A DNA stretch of 64,000 bases. Origin: Falsiroseomonas frigidaquae (lineage in GTDB: Bacteria > Pseudomonadota > Alphaproteobacteria > Acetobacterales > Acetobacteraceae). The notes beneath the pieces are model-generated. The model ran no database searches. It was not told the DNA's origin and saw only the letters and a list, made by a program, of their open reading frames with translations. Both the position numbers and the translations under genes were made by a program. Positions 1 through 8,168 of the stretch are shown here, in pieces. The stretch covers positions 558,001-622,000 of the forward strand of contig NZ_JAAVTX010000001.1 of the NCBI RefSeq assembly GCF_012163145.1, given 5' to 3'. Every line of letters begins with the position of its first letter. Within the stretch, counting starts at the first letter, position 1.

Positions 1-731
1 TCGCGCATCGTCGGCACATCCGGGATCCAGGACAGGCGCTCCGCCGTGCCCACCGCCAGCGCCCGCATCGTGCCGCCACGGATATGGCCGAGCAGCACTG
101 GCAGGTCGGCAAAGCCGAGCTGCACCTCATTGGTCAGGATGGCGGTGGAGAGCGCACCGCCGGAGCGGTAGGAGATGTGGACGATATCCAGCCCCGCCGC
201 GGCGCGCAGCTGCTCCGCCGCCAGATGCGGCATGCTGCCCGATCCGGTGGAGCCGAAATTCAGCGCGCCCGGCCGCGCCTTGGCGGCGGCGATCAGTTCC
301 TGGATGGTCTGGAAGCCGGCGGCGACCGGCACCACCAGCGGCTCCGGCACCAGCACGCCCAGCGTCAGCGGCGCCAGGTCGGTCAGCGGGTTGTAGGGCG
401 TGCCGCGATCGAGGCCCGGCGAGATCGCCAAACCGCCGGCGCTGCCCATGCCGAAGACATAGCCATCCGGATCGGCGCGCGCGATCACGTTCACGCCGGT
501 CACGCCGCCGGCGCCGGCGCGGTTGTCCACCACCACCGGCTGGCCGAGCGTGGCCGAGATCTTCGGCACCAGGATGCGCGCCACGATGTCGCTCGGGCCG
601 CCGGCGCCGAAGGGCACCACCAGGCGGATCGGCCGGTCCGGCCAGGCCGGCTGTGCCCCGGCGGACTGCGTCAGGGCGGGCAGCACGGTGAGCGCGCCGA
701 GCAGCGCGCCGAGGGCGAGACGTCGGATCAT
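1..731 (-). CDS. Bug/TctC-family tripartite tricarboxylate transporter substrate-binding protein (3' end beyond the window)
   Basis: Periplasmic binding protein of the Bug (TctC) family, which captures small carboxylates or related solutes. About 243 codons are visible and the C-terminus lies beyond base 1. The start has a good GGAGG box in front of it, followed by a signal peptide ending near AGAQPAWP and the family's signature strand (PDRPIRLVVPFGAGG). Later family blocks are LGQPVVVDNRAGAGG and LNFGSTGSGSMPHL. The ATG overlaps the stop of the upstream amidohydrolase gene as ATGA, so the two are probably translated together in one catabolic operon. No TctA or TctB membrane gene is visible, so this may be an orphan receptor. 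The family is secure; the ligand is unknown. Confidence 0.93.
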   Translation of the reverse strand, partial: MIRRLALGALLGALTVLPALTQSAGAQPAWPDRPIRLVVPFGAGGPSDIVARILVPKISATLGQPVVVDNRAGAGGVTGVNVIARADPDGYVFGMGSAGGLAISPGLDRGTPYNPLTDLAPLTLGVLVPEPLVVPVAAGFQTIQELIAAAKARPGALNFGSTGSGSMPHLAAEQLRAAAGLDIVHISYRSGGALSTAILTNEVQLGFADLPVLLGHIRGGTMRALAVGTAERLSWIPDVPTMR

Positions 732-1768
732 GAATTTCCTCCTTCGTTGATGGGCAGGCGGTAGAAGCGGGTGGCGCTGCGCCAGAACAGGTCGGCCTTC
801 TCCGTCGCGCTCGCGCCCTGCGCCAGGCGCTTAAAGGCGTTCCAGCAGGCGACGTAGCCGTAGCCACCCTTGTCCACGGGGAAGTTGCTCTCGAACATGC
901 AGCGGCTGGTGCCGAAGATCTCGATGCAGGCTTCCATCCAGGGCCGCCAGGTCTCAGCCAGCAGGGCGGAGGACGGAGCGGTGGCGCCCTTCTCCAGCCC
1001 GAAGCCCGGCAGCCGCATGCCGAGGCCGCCGAGCTTGACCATCACATTCGGGCAGCTGGCCAATTCGCGCATGTGGCGCTGCCACTCGGCGAAGACCTCG
1101 TCCCGCTTCCCGGCGAAGCGGCCGATCCCCAGGATGCCGCCGCAATGGTCGAGCACGATCGGCGTGCCCGGAAAGGCGCGCGCCAGCGAAATCAGGCGCG
1201 GGAGTTGATGAAAATACAGCCAGGCATCGTAGCTGAGGCCGAGCGGGGCCAGATGCGCGAAGCCGGCGCGGAAGCCGGGGCTGTCCAGCATGTCTTCCGC
1301 CGGCTGGTAGGCCGGGTTCAGCAGCTCCGGCTCGAAATCCCAGGTCGCGATGTGGCGGATGCCGCGGAAACGGTCGCCGCCGGCGCGGCAATGCGCCTCC
1401 AGCACCGGGCGCACCTCATCGCCCAGCCGCAGATCGGCGAAGCCGACGATGCCGGCGCAGACGCGCACATCGCCATAGCCGCCGCTGGCGCACATGGCGG
1501 CGACGCCATTGGCGAATTCCGTCTCCCCCACCGGCTGCATCGCCGCCGGGCCGCCCGCGCGGTGCATGGCGCGGGCCTGCACGAAGACGGTGGCGCGCAC
1601 ATCATGGCCGCCGCGGATATCGGCCAGCATCTCATCCAGCAGGTAGCGCCAGCCCGGCCGGTCCCAGAGATGGTGGTGCGGATCGACGATCATCTGGCCG
1701 GGGTCGAGGATTTCCTCGGACGTCGTGGCGAGCCAATCCTCGCGCACCGGCAAATAATGCGTGCTCAT
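728..1768 (-). CDS. Amidohydrolase family 2 protein (metal-dependent hydrolase, LigI-like)
   Basis: A 346-residue TIM-barrel hydrolase of the amidohydrolase-2 family, whose members hydrolyse lactones or decarboxylate aromatic and pyrone acids. The metal-binding motif VDPHHHLWD is near residue 28. The barrel strand IVLDHCGG is near residue 207, and the C-terminal FESNFPVDK segment carries the usual catalytic Asp. The start is preceded by a GGAG box inside the end of the upstream gene and overlaps its stop (ATGA). The neighbouring carboxymuconolactone-decarboxylase-like gene and the Bug receptor suggest breakdown of an imported cyclic or aromatic acid; that is inference. Substrate unknown. Confidence 0.88.
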   Translation of the reverse strand: MSTHYLPVREDWLATTSEEILDPGQMIVDPHHHLWDRPGWRYLLDEMLADIRGGHDVRATVFVQARAMHRAGGPAAMQPVGETEFANGVAAMCASGGYGDVRVCAGIVGFADLRLGDEVRPVLEAHCRAGGDRFRGIRHIATWDFEPELLNPAYQPAEDMLDSPGFRAGFAHLAPLGLSYDAWLYFHQLPRLISLARAFPGTPIVLDHCGGILGIGRFAGKRDEVFAEWQRHMRELASCPNVMVKLGGLGMRLPGFGLEKGATAPSSALLAETWRPWMEACIEIFGTSRCMFESNFPVDKGGYGYVACWNAFKRLAQGASATEKADLFWRSATRFYRLPINEGGNS

Positions 1769-2322
1769 GATGCCGGCTCCAATTCCTCGGCATGTGCTTC
1801 GGGCAGGCCGATCTCGAAGGCGTTGAGCGTCAGCGCGACCATCGAATAGTAGCCGAGCAGCGCCACCAGCTCGACCATGCCGCGCTGGCCGAGCACCGCG
1901 GTGCCTTGGTCATGCAGCGACTGCGGCAGCCGCGCGGTGCCGATCAGCGTGCGTGCCACCTCATACACCGCGCGTTCCCGGTCATCGGCCAGCGCGGGCT
2001 CGCGCCGCGCCGCGATGGCGGCAACCACCGCCGGGTCCATGCCGGCCTTCAGCCCTTCGCGCTTATGCACCGTCCATTCGTAATGGGAGGTCCAGTGCCG
2101 CGCGCAGACCAGGATGGCGAGCTCGCTCAGCTTCGGCTCCAGCGTGGTCTGGTAGCGCAGCAACTCGCCCAGCTTCTGCGCGCGGCGCGCCAGTTCCGGG
2201 TTGCGGATCCAGGCGATCATCGGCGCCGGCACCCGGCCGCGGATGCCGGCGGTGGCCTCCGCGCAGGCTTCCGCCTGTTCCGGGGTGCGGTCGGCTTCCG
2301 CGGGTAGCTTCAGTCGGGCCAT
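1765..2322 (-). CDS. Carboxymuconolactone decarboxylase family protein
   Basis: A 185-residue, all-helical protein of the CMD/AhpD-like fold. The conserved helix with CARHWTSHYEWTVH (near residue 73) carries the family's Cys-x2-His and downstream acidic and His positions. These proteins act as lactone decarboxylases or peroxidase-like reductases. A strong purine-rich site (GAGGAGAGAG) precedes the ATG. The gene follows the IclR gene by 13 bases and overlaps the amidohydrolase gene by ATGA, so it sits second in the operon. The exact reaction cannot be told from sequence. Confidence 0.87.
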   Translation of the reverse strand: MARLKLPAEADRTPEQAEACAEATAGIRGRVPAPMIAWIRNPELARRAQKLGELLRYQTTLEPKLSELAILVCARHWTSHYEWTVHKREGLKAGMDPAVVAAIAARREPALADDRERAVYEVARTLIGTARLPQSLHDQGTAVLGQRGMVELVALLGYYSMVALTLNAFEIGLPEAHAEELEPAS

Positions 2323-2335
2323 GCGATCTCTCTCC

Positions 2336-3097
2336 TCAGGCCAAAGCCGCGATCGGCGCGGGGTCGCCGCCCAGCGCCGCGGTGACCGCCAGCGCCTCCT
2401 GCATCACCAGCGTGGTGCAAAGCCGTTCGGCGGCGGCGTCGAAGCGGTACAGCGGCAGGGTCAGGCCGATGGACCCGGCCACCACGCCCTCCGCCCCCAG
2501 CACCGGGGCGGCGATGGCGGCCACATCCTGCAGCCGCTCGCCCCGGCTGATGATCGGCAGGCGCGGCCTTTCGCCGGGCGGCGGGTCCAGCGCCAGCAGC
2601 GCGCGGCCATGCCCGCCGATGCCGAGCGGCTGCATTTCCCCCACCCGCGCGAAATCGCGCACCGGATGCGGGCTTTCCAGGCGGAACAGGCAGCGGCGGC
2701 GGTCGCCGTCGCGGACGAAGAAGGTGGCGCTCTCGCCGCTTTCGCCACGCAGCCGTTCCAGTGCCGGGCGCACATGGTCATCGAGGCGCAGGCTGCGCCG
2801 GAAGCGCTCGCCCAGCAGCAGCAGCGTGGCGCCCAGCACATAGCCGCCGGCGGGCAGGCGGGTGACGAAGCCGTGGCTTTCCAGCGTGCCGAGCAGCCGC
2901 AGCGCGGTGGTCAGGTGCAGCCCGCTGCGCCGCGCGAGATCGGCCAGCGGCAGCGGCCCGTCTTCCTCCCGGAACGCGTCGAGCAGCGCCAGGGCGCGGT
3001 CCACCGCGCGCACATTGCCCTCCACCGTGCCCAGGGCCTCAGGCATGATCTCGGGCGCACGCCGGGGGCGCGCGGGCAGGTCCTTGGACTTCCTCAC
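2336..3097 (-). CDS. IclR family transcriptional regulator
   Basis: A 253-residue regulator with an N-terminal winged helix (LADLARRSGLHLTTALRLLGTL, about residues 52-73) and a C-terminal IclR ligand-binding domain. It probably controls the downstream CMD, amidohydrolase and Bug genes, with which it is contiguous, and perhaps the divergent SDR that starts about 110 bases away. The longest frame begins with GTG. An ATG at 3046 is an alternative that still keeps the whole DNA-binding domain. The family is clear; the effector is unknown. Confidence 0.92.
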   Translation of the reverse strand: MRKSKDLPARPRRAPEIMPEALGTVEGNVRAVDRALALLDAFREEDGPLPLADLARRSGLHLTTALRLLGTLESHGFVTRLPAGGYVLGATLLLLGERFRRSLRLDDHVRPALERLRGESGESATFFVRDGDRRRCLFRLESPHPVRDFARVGEMQPLGIGGHGRALLALDPPPGERPRLPIISRGERLQDVAAIAAPVLGAEGVVAGSIGLTLPLYRFDAAAERLCTTLVMQEALAVTAALGGDPAPIAALA

Positions 3098-3209
3098 CCG
3101 GGAAGCCTAGCGGGTCTTTCCGCAGCATGGAAGTGTGTTGCGCCTGGTGGAGAAGGCCGCTATCGCCGCGGCAGGACGGGCAAGACCCGCCACCAATCGG
3201 AGACCCCAC

Positions 3210-4010
3210 ATGTCCGCACGTTTCGCCGGCAAGATCGTCCTCGTCACCGGCGCGGGGTCTGTCGGCACAGGCTGGGGCAATGGCCGCGGCATCGCCGTGG
3301 GCTTCGCGCGCGAAGGTGCCACCGTGATCGGCGTCGACCGCGACATGGCCGCGATGGACGAAACCGCGCAGCGGGTGGCGGAGGTGCAGGGCATCTTCCA
3401 CGCCGCCGAATGCAACGTCACGGACAGCGCCGCCATCGCAGCCCTCGTCGCGCGCATCGTCGCCGAGCACGGCCGCATCGACATCCTGGTGAACAATGTC
3501 GGCGGTTCCGCGGCCGGCGGACCGGTGGAGATGGCGGAGGAGGTCTGGGACGCGCAGATCGACCACAATCTGAAAAGCGTGTTCCTGACCTGCAAGCATG
3601 TGATCCCGGTGATGGAGGCGGCCGGTGGCGGCGCCATCGTCAACCTGGCCTCCACCAGCGGCATCCGCTGGACCGGCGCGGCGCAGGTCGCCTATGCGGC
3701 GTCGAAGGCCGGCGTGATCCAGTTCTCCCGCGTCGTCGCAATCCAGTACGCCACCAAGGGCATCCGCGCGAACACCGTGGTGCCGGGCCAGATGCACACG
3801 CCGATGGTGGAAGTGCGCCTGGCCGGCCAGCGCGCAGGCGGCGATGTCGATGCGCTGATCAAGCAGCGCCTAGCGCGCATCCCGCTCGGCTTCGCCGGCG
3901 ATGGGCGGGACACGGCGAATGCCGTGCTGTTCCTGGCCTCGGAGGAAGCGCGCTTCATCACCGGGACCGAGCTGGTGGTGGATGGCGGCATGTCCGTGCG
4001 CTGCGGCTGA
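3210..4010 (+). CDS. SDR family NAD(P)-dependent oxidoreductase
   Basis: A classical short-chain dehydrogenase/reductase of 266 residues. It has the Rossmann glycine motif TGAGSVGTGWG near residue 13, NNVGG at 95-99, the catalytic YAASK (Tyr162, Lys166) and a serine just upstream in LASTSG. The C-terminal FITGTELVVDGGMSVRCG is typical of enzymes that oxidise hydroxy-acids or sugars. The start is set by a GGAGA box at 3199. It diverges from the IclR gene and may belong to the same regulon. Substrate unknown. Confidence 0.92.
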   Translation: MSARFAGKIVLVTGAGSVGTGWGNGRGIAVGFAREGATVIGVDRDMAAMDETAQRVAEVQGIFHAAECNVTDSAAIAALVARIVAEHGRIDILVNNVGGSAAGGPVEMAEEVWDAQIDHNLKSVFLTCKHVIPVMEAAGGGAIVNLASTSGIRWTGAAQVAYAASKAGVIQFSRVVAIQYATKGIRANTVVPGQMHTPMVEVRLAGQRAGGDVDALIKQRLARIPLGFAGDGRDTANAVLFLASEEARFITGTELVVDGGMSVRCG

Positions 4011-4020
4011 AGCTTTCCGG

Positions 4021-4040
4021 GCCAGGCGGCAACGCCTGGC
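4021..4040. terminator. Hairpin between convergent genes
   Basis: A perfect 8-base-pair inverted repeat (GCCAGGCG / CGCCTGGC) closes a GCAA tetraloop, ten bases after the SDR stop and 33 bases from the end of the convergent histidine kinase gene. There is no T-tract. It probably ends or stabilises transcripts from both directions. Confidence 0.55.
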
Positions 4041-4072
4041 AATCCGCAAGATGCGCCTGGATCGTCAGGCCC

Positions 4073-6595
4073 TCAGCGCGGCAGAGCCTGGATGCGGTCG
4101 AGCGGTAGCCAAGCGTGCCACAGCAGGCCCTCCGCCCGCCAGTCCACCGCCAGGCGGCCACCGAGCTGGCGCACCACCGTCGCCTCGATGAGGGATGAGC
4201 CGAAGCCGCGGCGCGGCGGCGTCCCGCAGGCATCCGGCCCGCCCGTCTCCGCCCAGCACAGCTGGAGCTGGCGCTTCCCGGCCTCATCGTCCACCAGCCA
4301 CCAGCTGATCCGGACCTGGCCGGCCGGCACCGAGAGCGCGCCGTATTTCGCGGCGTTGGTCGCCAGTTCGTGGAAGGTCATGGACAGCGCCTGCACCGCG
4401 GCAGGGGACAGCGCCAGGGCCGGGCCCTCGAACGCCGCGCCGGGGCCGGAAGCGGCCAGGAAGGCCGCCACCTCCCCCTGCAGCACCGATCGCAGCTCCG
4501 CGCCGGACCAATGCGCCGCGGCCAGCAGCGTATGGGCGCGGGACAGCGCCATCACGCGGCCCTCGATAGCGGTGGCGAAGGCCGTCGCATCGTCCCGCGG
4601 CGTCAGTCGCAACGCCGCCTGCACCACCGCCAGGGCGTTCTTGGCGCGGTGGTCCAGCTCCCGCGACAGCAGCGCCTGGCGTTCCTGCGCGTCCCGCCGC
4701 GCCGTCACGTCCTGCGTGGTGCCGATCAGCCGCAGCGCCGCGCCGGTGCCGGCATCGCGCTCCACCGCCCGGCCGTGGCTTTCCACCCAGCGCCACTGCC
4801 CATCCGGCCGCAGGAACCGGTACTCCACCACATAGCGTTCCGCTTCACCGCGCCGCACCGTCTCCACCGCCTCCGCCAGCCGGCTGCGGTCATCGGCGTG
4901 GATGCGGTCGCGCCAGGATGGGTAAGCGCCGAACTGCGCCTCCGAGCCGTAGCCGAAGATTTCCAGCGCGCGCCCGGTCCGTGTGGCACGGCCATTCTGC
5001 AGGTCCACCTCCCAGGCGCCGAGTTCCGCCGCCTCCAGCGCCAGGCGCAGGCGTTCCTCGCTGTCGCGCAGCGCCTGCTCGGCCAGCTTCAGCGCGGTAA
5101 CGTCGACATGGGCGCCGATCATCCGCACCGCGCGGCCCTGGGCATCGCGCTCCACCTCCGCCCGGGCGGAGACCCAGCGCGTGCCTTCCTCCGTCACCAC
5201 CCGGTAATCCTGCACATACTGGGTGGTGCCGGTACCCGCGGCGATGGCGTGCAGGAAATGGGCCTCGGCGCGGTCCCGGTCCTCCGGGTGCAGGTCGCGG
5301 ATCCAGCTTTCATGGCTGCCATCGACCTCGGTCCTGCTGCCGTGCAGGTCGAGATATTCGGCAGAACGGCGGCTTTCGCCGGTGCGGAAGTCGATCATGA
5401 AGCCACCGACGCGGCCGATCCGCTGCACCCGGCGGAGTTCCTCGCCCCTTTCGCGCAAGGCGGCCTCCGCCGCGGCCACGGCCAGGCGCAGCCGCTCGAA
5501 TTCCAGCACCTTGGCCGGCGCCACGCTGGCGGCCGGCGGGGTGCGGCCGCCGGCCACCGCCTCGGCATGCGCCACCAGCGCCTCCACCGGCCGCAGCAAC
5601 CGGCGGGTCAGCGCCGCGGCCAGCGCCAGCCCGATCAGCAGCGCCAGCGCCCCGCCGCCAACCAGCGCCAGCAGCGGCCCGCGCCGCGCCGCGGTGAAGG
5701 TCGATTCAGGCTCGTTCGCCCACACCATCCAGCCGGGCGCGGCTTCCAGGCGGTGGAAGGCGGTGCGGAGCGCCGCGCCATCCAGCAGGCTGCGTCCGTG
5801 CAGGATGCCCGATGTACCGAGTTCACCGTCCGCCGCCCGCGTGGGCCGGACCAGGCCGACCAGCTGCGCGGCGGCGCGCGAATGCCCCACTATCACGCCA
5901 AGGCCATCGGTCAGCGCGGTCGCACCCGGCCCGGTGCTCTCGCGCTGCGCCAGCAGGGCGGACAGGCGTTCCGGCCGCAGCGGCATGCCGACCACGCGCC
6001 AGACAGAGCCGCCGCGCAGGATGGGCGCGAAGACGAAGGCCACCGTCTGGCCGGAGACGCGACCGGCGGCAAGGTTCGTCACCACCGGTTGCCCGCTGGC
6101 GAAGACCTGGGCCACCCAGCGTCCGCCGCCGCCCGGCCCCAACGCGCCGCCCGGCCCGGGCAGTGCACTGCTTTCGGGATAGGTGTTCAGCAGCGGCCGC
6201 CCGCTCCGGTCCATGACCACCACCCAGCCCCCGAAAGCCGCGCCCACTTCGCGGGCCAGGCTGGCGAAGGCCGCTTCATTCGCCTGCGGAAAGGCCGCGA
6301 GGACGGTCAGCGCCGCGACATGCCCGGCAATATGGGCGTCGATCCCCGCCGACAGCGCCTGCGCCCGGTCGATCAGCGCCGTCTCGCCCGCCGCGGTGCG
6401 GCTGCGCAGCGCCTCCCACGACGCGGCCGCACCGAAGGCCAACGCCGGCAGCAGCACCGCCAGCACCAGCACGACCAGATGGCCACGCAGCCGGAAGGGC
6501 CGTCTGCCAGGCCAGATGGGAGCGGGTTTGGAGCGGGCGGGCGGCCCCTCCCCGGGCGCCGCGGCGGCCCTTCCGGGGGTCCGTTCGGATCTCAT
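4073..6595 (-). CDS. Membrane-bound PAS-domain HWE family sensor histidine kinase
   Basis: An 840-residue sensor kinase. It has a membrane segment near residues 40-60, a periplasmic sensing region, a second membrane segment near 305-330 (LALVGGGALALLIGLALA) followed by a HAMP-like stretch, and two cytoplasmic PAS domains (RVGGFMIDF... and LGAWEVDL..., each ending in the PAC pattern). The kinase is of the HWE type: the phosphoacceptor block is ELDHRAKNALAVV (His near 649), the N-box is FHELATNAAKYGALS, and a CWAETGGP segment supplies the W-x-E pattern. The frame is open further upstream, but the ATG at 6595 gives a sensible N-terminus and avoids the divergent gene's promoter. No cognate response regulator is adjacent. 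Confidence 0.9.
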   Translation of the reverse strand: MRSERTPGRAAAAPGEGPPARSKPAPIWPGRRPFRLRGHLVVLVLAVLLPALAFGAAASWEALRSRTAAGETALIDRAQALSAGIDAHIAGHVAALTVLAAFPQANEAAFASLAREVGAAFGGWVVVMDRSGRPLLNTYPESSALPGPGGALGPGGGGRWVAQVFASGQPVVTNLAAGRVSGQTVAFVFAPILRGGSVWRVVGMPLRPERLSALLAQRESTGPGATALTDGLGVIVGHSRAAAQLVGLVRPTRAADGELGTSGILHGRSLLDGAALRTAFHRLEAAPGWMVWANEPESTFTAARRGPLLALVGGGALALLIGLALAAALTRRLLRPVEALVAHAEAVAGGRTPPAASVAPAKVLEFERLRLAVAAAEAALRERGEELRRVQRIGRVGGFMIDFRTGESRRSAEYLDLHGSRTEVDGSHESWIRDLHPEDRDRAEAHFLHAIAAGTGTTQYVQDYRVVTEEGTRWVSARAEVERDAQGRAVRMIGAHVDVTALKLAEQALRDSEERLRLALEAAELGAWEVDLQNGRATRTGRALEIFGYGSEAQFGAYPSWRDRIHADDRSRLAEAVETVRRGEAERYVVEYRFLRPDGQWRWVESHGRAVERDAGTGAALRLIGTTQDVTARRDAQERQALLSRELDHRAKNALAVVQAALRLTPRDDATAFATAIEGRVMALSRAHTLLAAAHWSGAELRSVLQGEVAAFLAASGPGAAFEGPALALSPAAVQALSMTFHELATNAAKYGALSVPAGQVRISWWLVDDEAGKRQLQLCWAETGGPDACGTPPRRGFGSSLIEATVVRQLGGRLAVDWRAEGLLWHAWLPLDRIQALPR

Positions 6596-6789
6596 CGCGG
6601 CACCATACCAGGGTTGCCGCACCGTGCACGAATGCAACGGCCAGCGCCCCGATGCCGGCTGCGGGGCGGATCGGACGGCCTTGCGGGGCGCGCGTTTCGG
6701 ACCCAGATGGCAGGAATCGTCAAGGCGGCGGCTGCCGCCCACTGCCCGTTTTCTTGTGCCCAACCGGGGCCACACGATGGGAGGATGCG

Positions 6790-7809
6790 ATGCATCGCCG
6801 CGGCCTGCTTACCCTTACCGGGGCGGCCTTCGCCGCTCCCCTCGTCCTGAATGCACGCCGGTCCGCCGCCGCCACGCCAAGCCCGCCGCCGGGATACCGC
6901 GTGACCTGGTTCGACGCCAGGCAACCCGGTGCGACGGAGCGTGTCGGCTCGCGCGACATCACAGCCGCCGGCGACGGCACCTTCTGGTTCTGCGGCCAGC
7001 GCAACGGCACGCTGAACCGGCTCAATCCGCGCGAAGGGTCGATCCAGGAGGTGAAGCTGGGCGCCGGCGCCCGGCCGCATGGCGTCATCACCGGGCCGGA
7101 CGGCGCCGCCTGGGTGACGGAGGGCGGGCAGAACGCGATCGCGCGCGTCGATCCGAAGGACCACAGGGTCCAGATCTGGAAGCTGCCGGAGCGCTTCGCC
7201 AACGGCAACCTCAACACCGCCGTCTTCGACCCGCAGGGCACGCTGTGGTTCACCGGCCAGAACGGCATCTATGGCCGCTTCAGGCCGGCCTCCGAGCAGA
7301 TGGAGGTGTGGGAGGCGCCGCGCGGTCGCGGCCCCTATGGCATCACCCGCACGCCGCAGGGCGGCATCTGGTACGTCTCGCTCGCCGGCAACCACCTGGC
7401 GCAGATCGAGGATCTGGAGACCGCCCGGGTGCGGATCATCGAGCCGGCGACGCCGAACCAGGGCGCCCGCCGGGTCTGGAGCGACAGCCAGGGGCGCCTG
7501 TGGATCAGCGAATGGAACAGCGGCAACGTCTCCGTCCATGACCCGCGCGACGGGTCCTGGAAGGCCTGGCGCCTGCCGGGCGAGCGGCCGCGGGCCTATT
7601 CGGTGTGGGTCGACCCGACGGATAAGGTCTGGCTGACGGACTTCCCCGGCAACGCCATCGTCCGCTTCGACCCGGCGGATGAGAGCTTCCTGTCATTTCC
7701 GTCGAACCGGCCGGGCGCCAATGTGCGGCAGATGGACGGCGTGGCGGGCGAGGCCTGGGGCGGCGAGAGCGGCACGGATCGCATCGTCCGGATCGAATAC
7801 GGGCTTTGA
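6790..7809 (+). CDS. Secreted Vgb-like beta-propeller protein (virginiamycin B lyase family)
   Basis: A 339-residue protein beginning with a probable Tat signal (MHRRGLLTLTGAAFAAP, cut after an Ala-rich run). Repeated blade motifs follow, such as GPDGAAWVTEGGQNAIARVDP, PQGTLWFTGQNGIYG and SQGRLWISEWNSGNVSVHDP. This is the pattern of Vgb (streptogramin B lyase) and related propellers, most of which do not act on antibiotics. A GGGAGG box lies five bases before the ATG. Its stop overlaps the start of a cytochrome c gene, which argues for a periplasmic electron-transfer or scaffold role rather than antibiotic resistance. Confidence 0.88.
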   Translation: MHRRGLLTLTGAAFAAPLVLNARRSAAATPSPPPGYRVTWFDARQPGATERVGSRDITAAGDGTFWFCGQRNGTLNRLNPREGSIQEVKLGAGARPHGVITGPDGAAWVTEGGQNAIARVDPKDHRVQIWKLPERFANGNLNTAVFDPQGTLWFTGQNGIYGRFRPASEQMEVWEAPRGRGPYGITRTPQGGIWYVSLAGNHLAQIEDLETARVRIIEPATPNQGARRVWSDSQGRLWISEWNSGNVSVHDPRDGSWKAWRLPGERPRAYSVWVDPTDKVWLTDFPGNAIVRFDPADESFLSFPSNRPGANVRQMDGVAGEAWGGESGTDRIVRIEYGL

Positions 7810-8168
7810 TCCGCGGCTTGGTGCTGCTGCTGGCGCTACACGGGGCGGCGCTGGCGCAGGAGGGCCGCGCGGTCTTCGAGAACCACTGCGCGAGTTGCCA
7901 TGCCGTGGACCGCGATGCCCCGGAACAGGCCGGACCGAACCTGGCGGGCGTGATCGGCCGGCGCATCGGCGGCGACCCCGCCTTCGGCTACTCCCCGGCG
8001 CTGGACCAGGCAGGGAAGCAGGCCGGCGCCGTGTGGGACCGGGACCGGCTGCTGCGCTTCCTGGCCGATCCGGAGGAGATGTTCCCCGGCACCTGGATGG
8101 GCGCCAACTTCCTGGCCGATGCGGCGGACCGCGCGGCGGTGGCGGATTACCTTCAGTCGGCCAGGTAG
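7806..8168 (+). CDS. Small class I cytochrome c
   Basis: A 120-residue exported monohaem cytochrome. A short signal peptide (LVLLLALHGAALA) precedes haem motif CASCH near residue 29. PNLAGVIGR follows, and the distal methionine is likely in EEMFPGTWMG near residue 93. The first codon appears to be TTG overlapping the propeller gene's stop (TTGA); GTG at 7821 is an alternative start. The C-terminal 16 bases overlap the convergent carboxypeptidase gene. Coupling to the propeller suggests the two work together in the periplasm. Confidence 0.9.
   Translation: MIRGLVLLLALHGAALAQEGRAVFENHCASCHAVDRDAPEQAGPNLAGVIGRRIGGDPAFGYSPALDQAGKQAGAVWDRDRLLRFLADPEEMFPGTWMGANFLADAADRAAVADYLQSAR

Noticed and set aside
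6596-6775. N-terminal extension of the histidine kinase by 60 codons
   Set aside because: It has no domain and would cover the promoter of the divergent Vgb-like gene; the ATG at 6595 precedes the first membrane helix sensibly.
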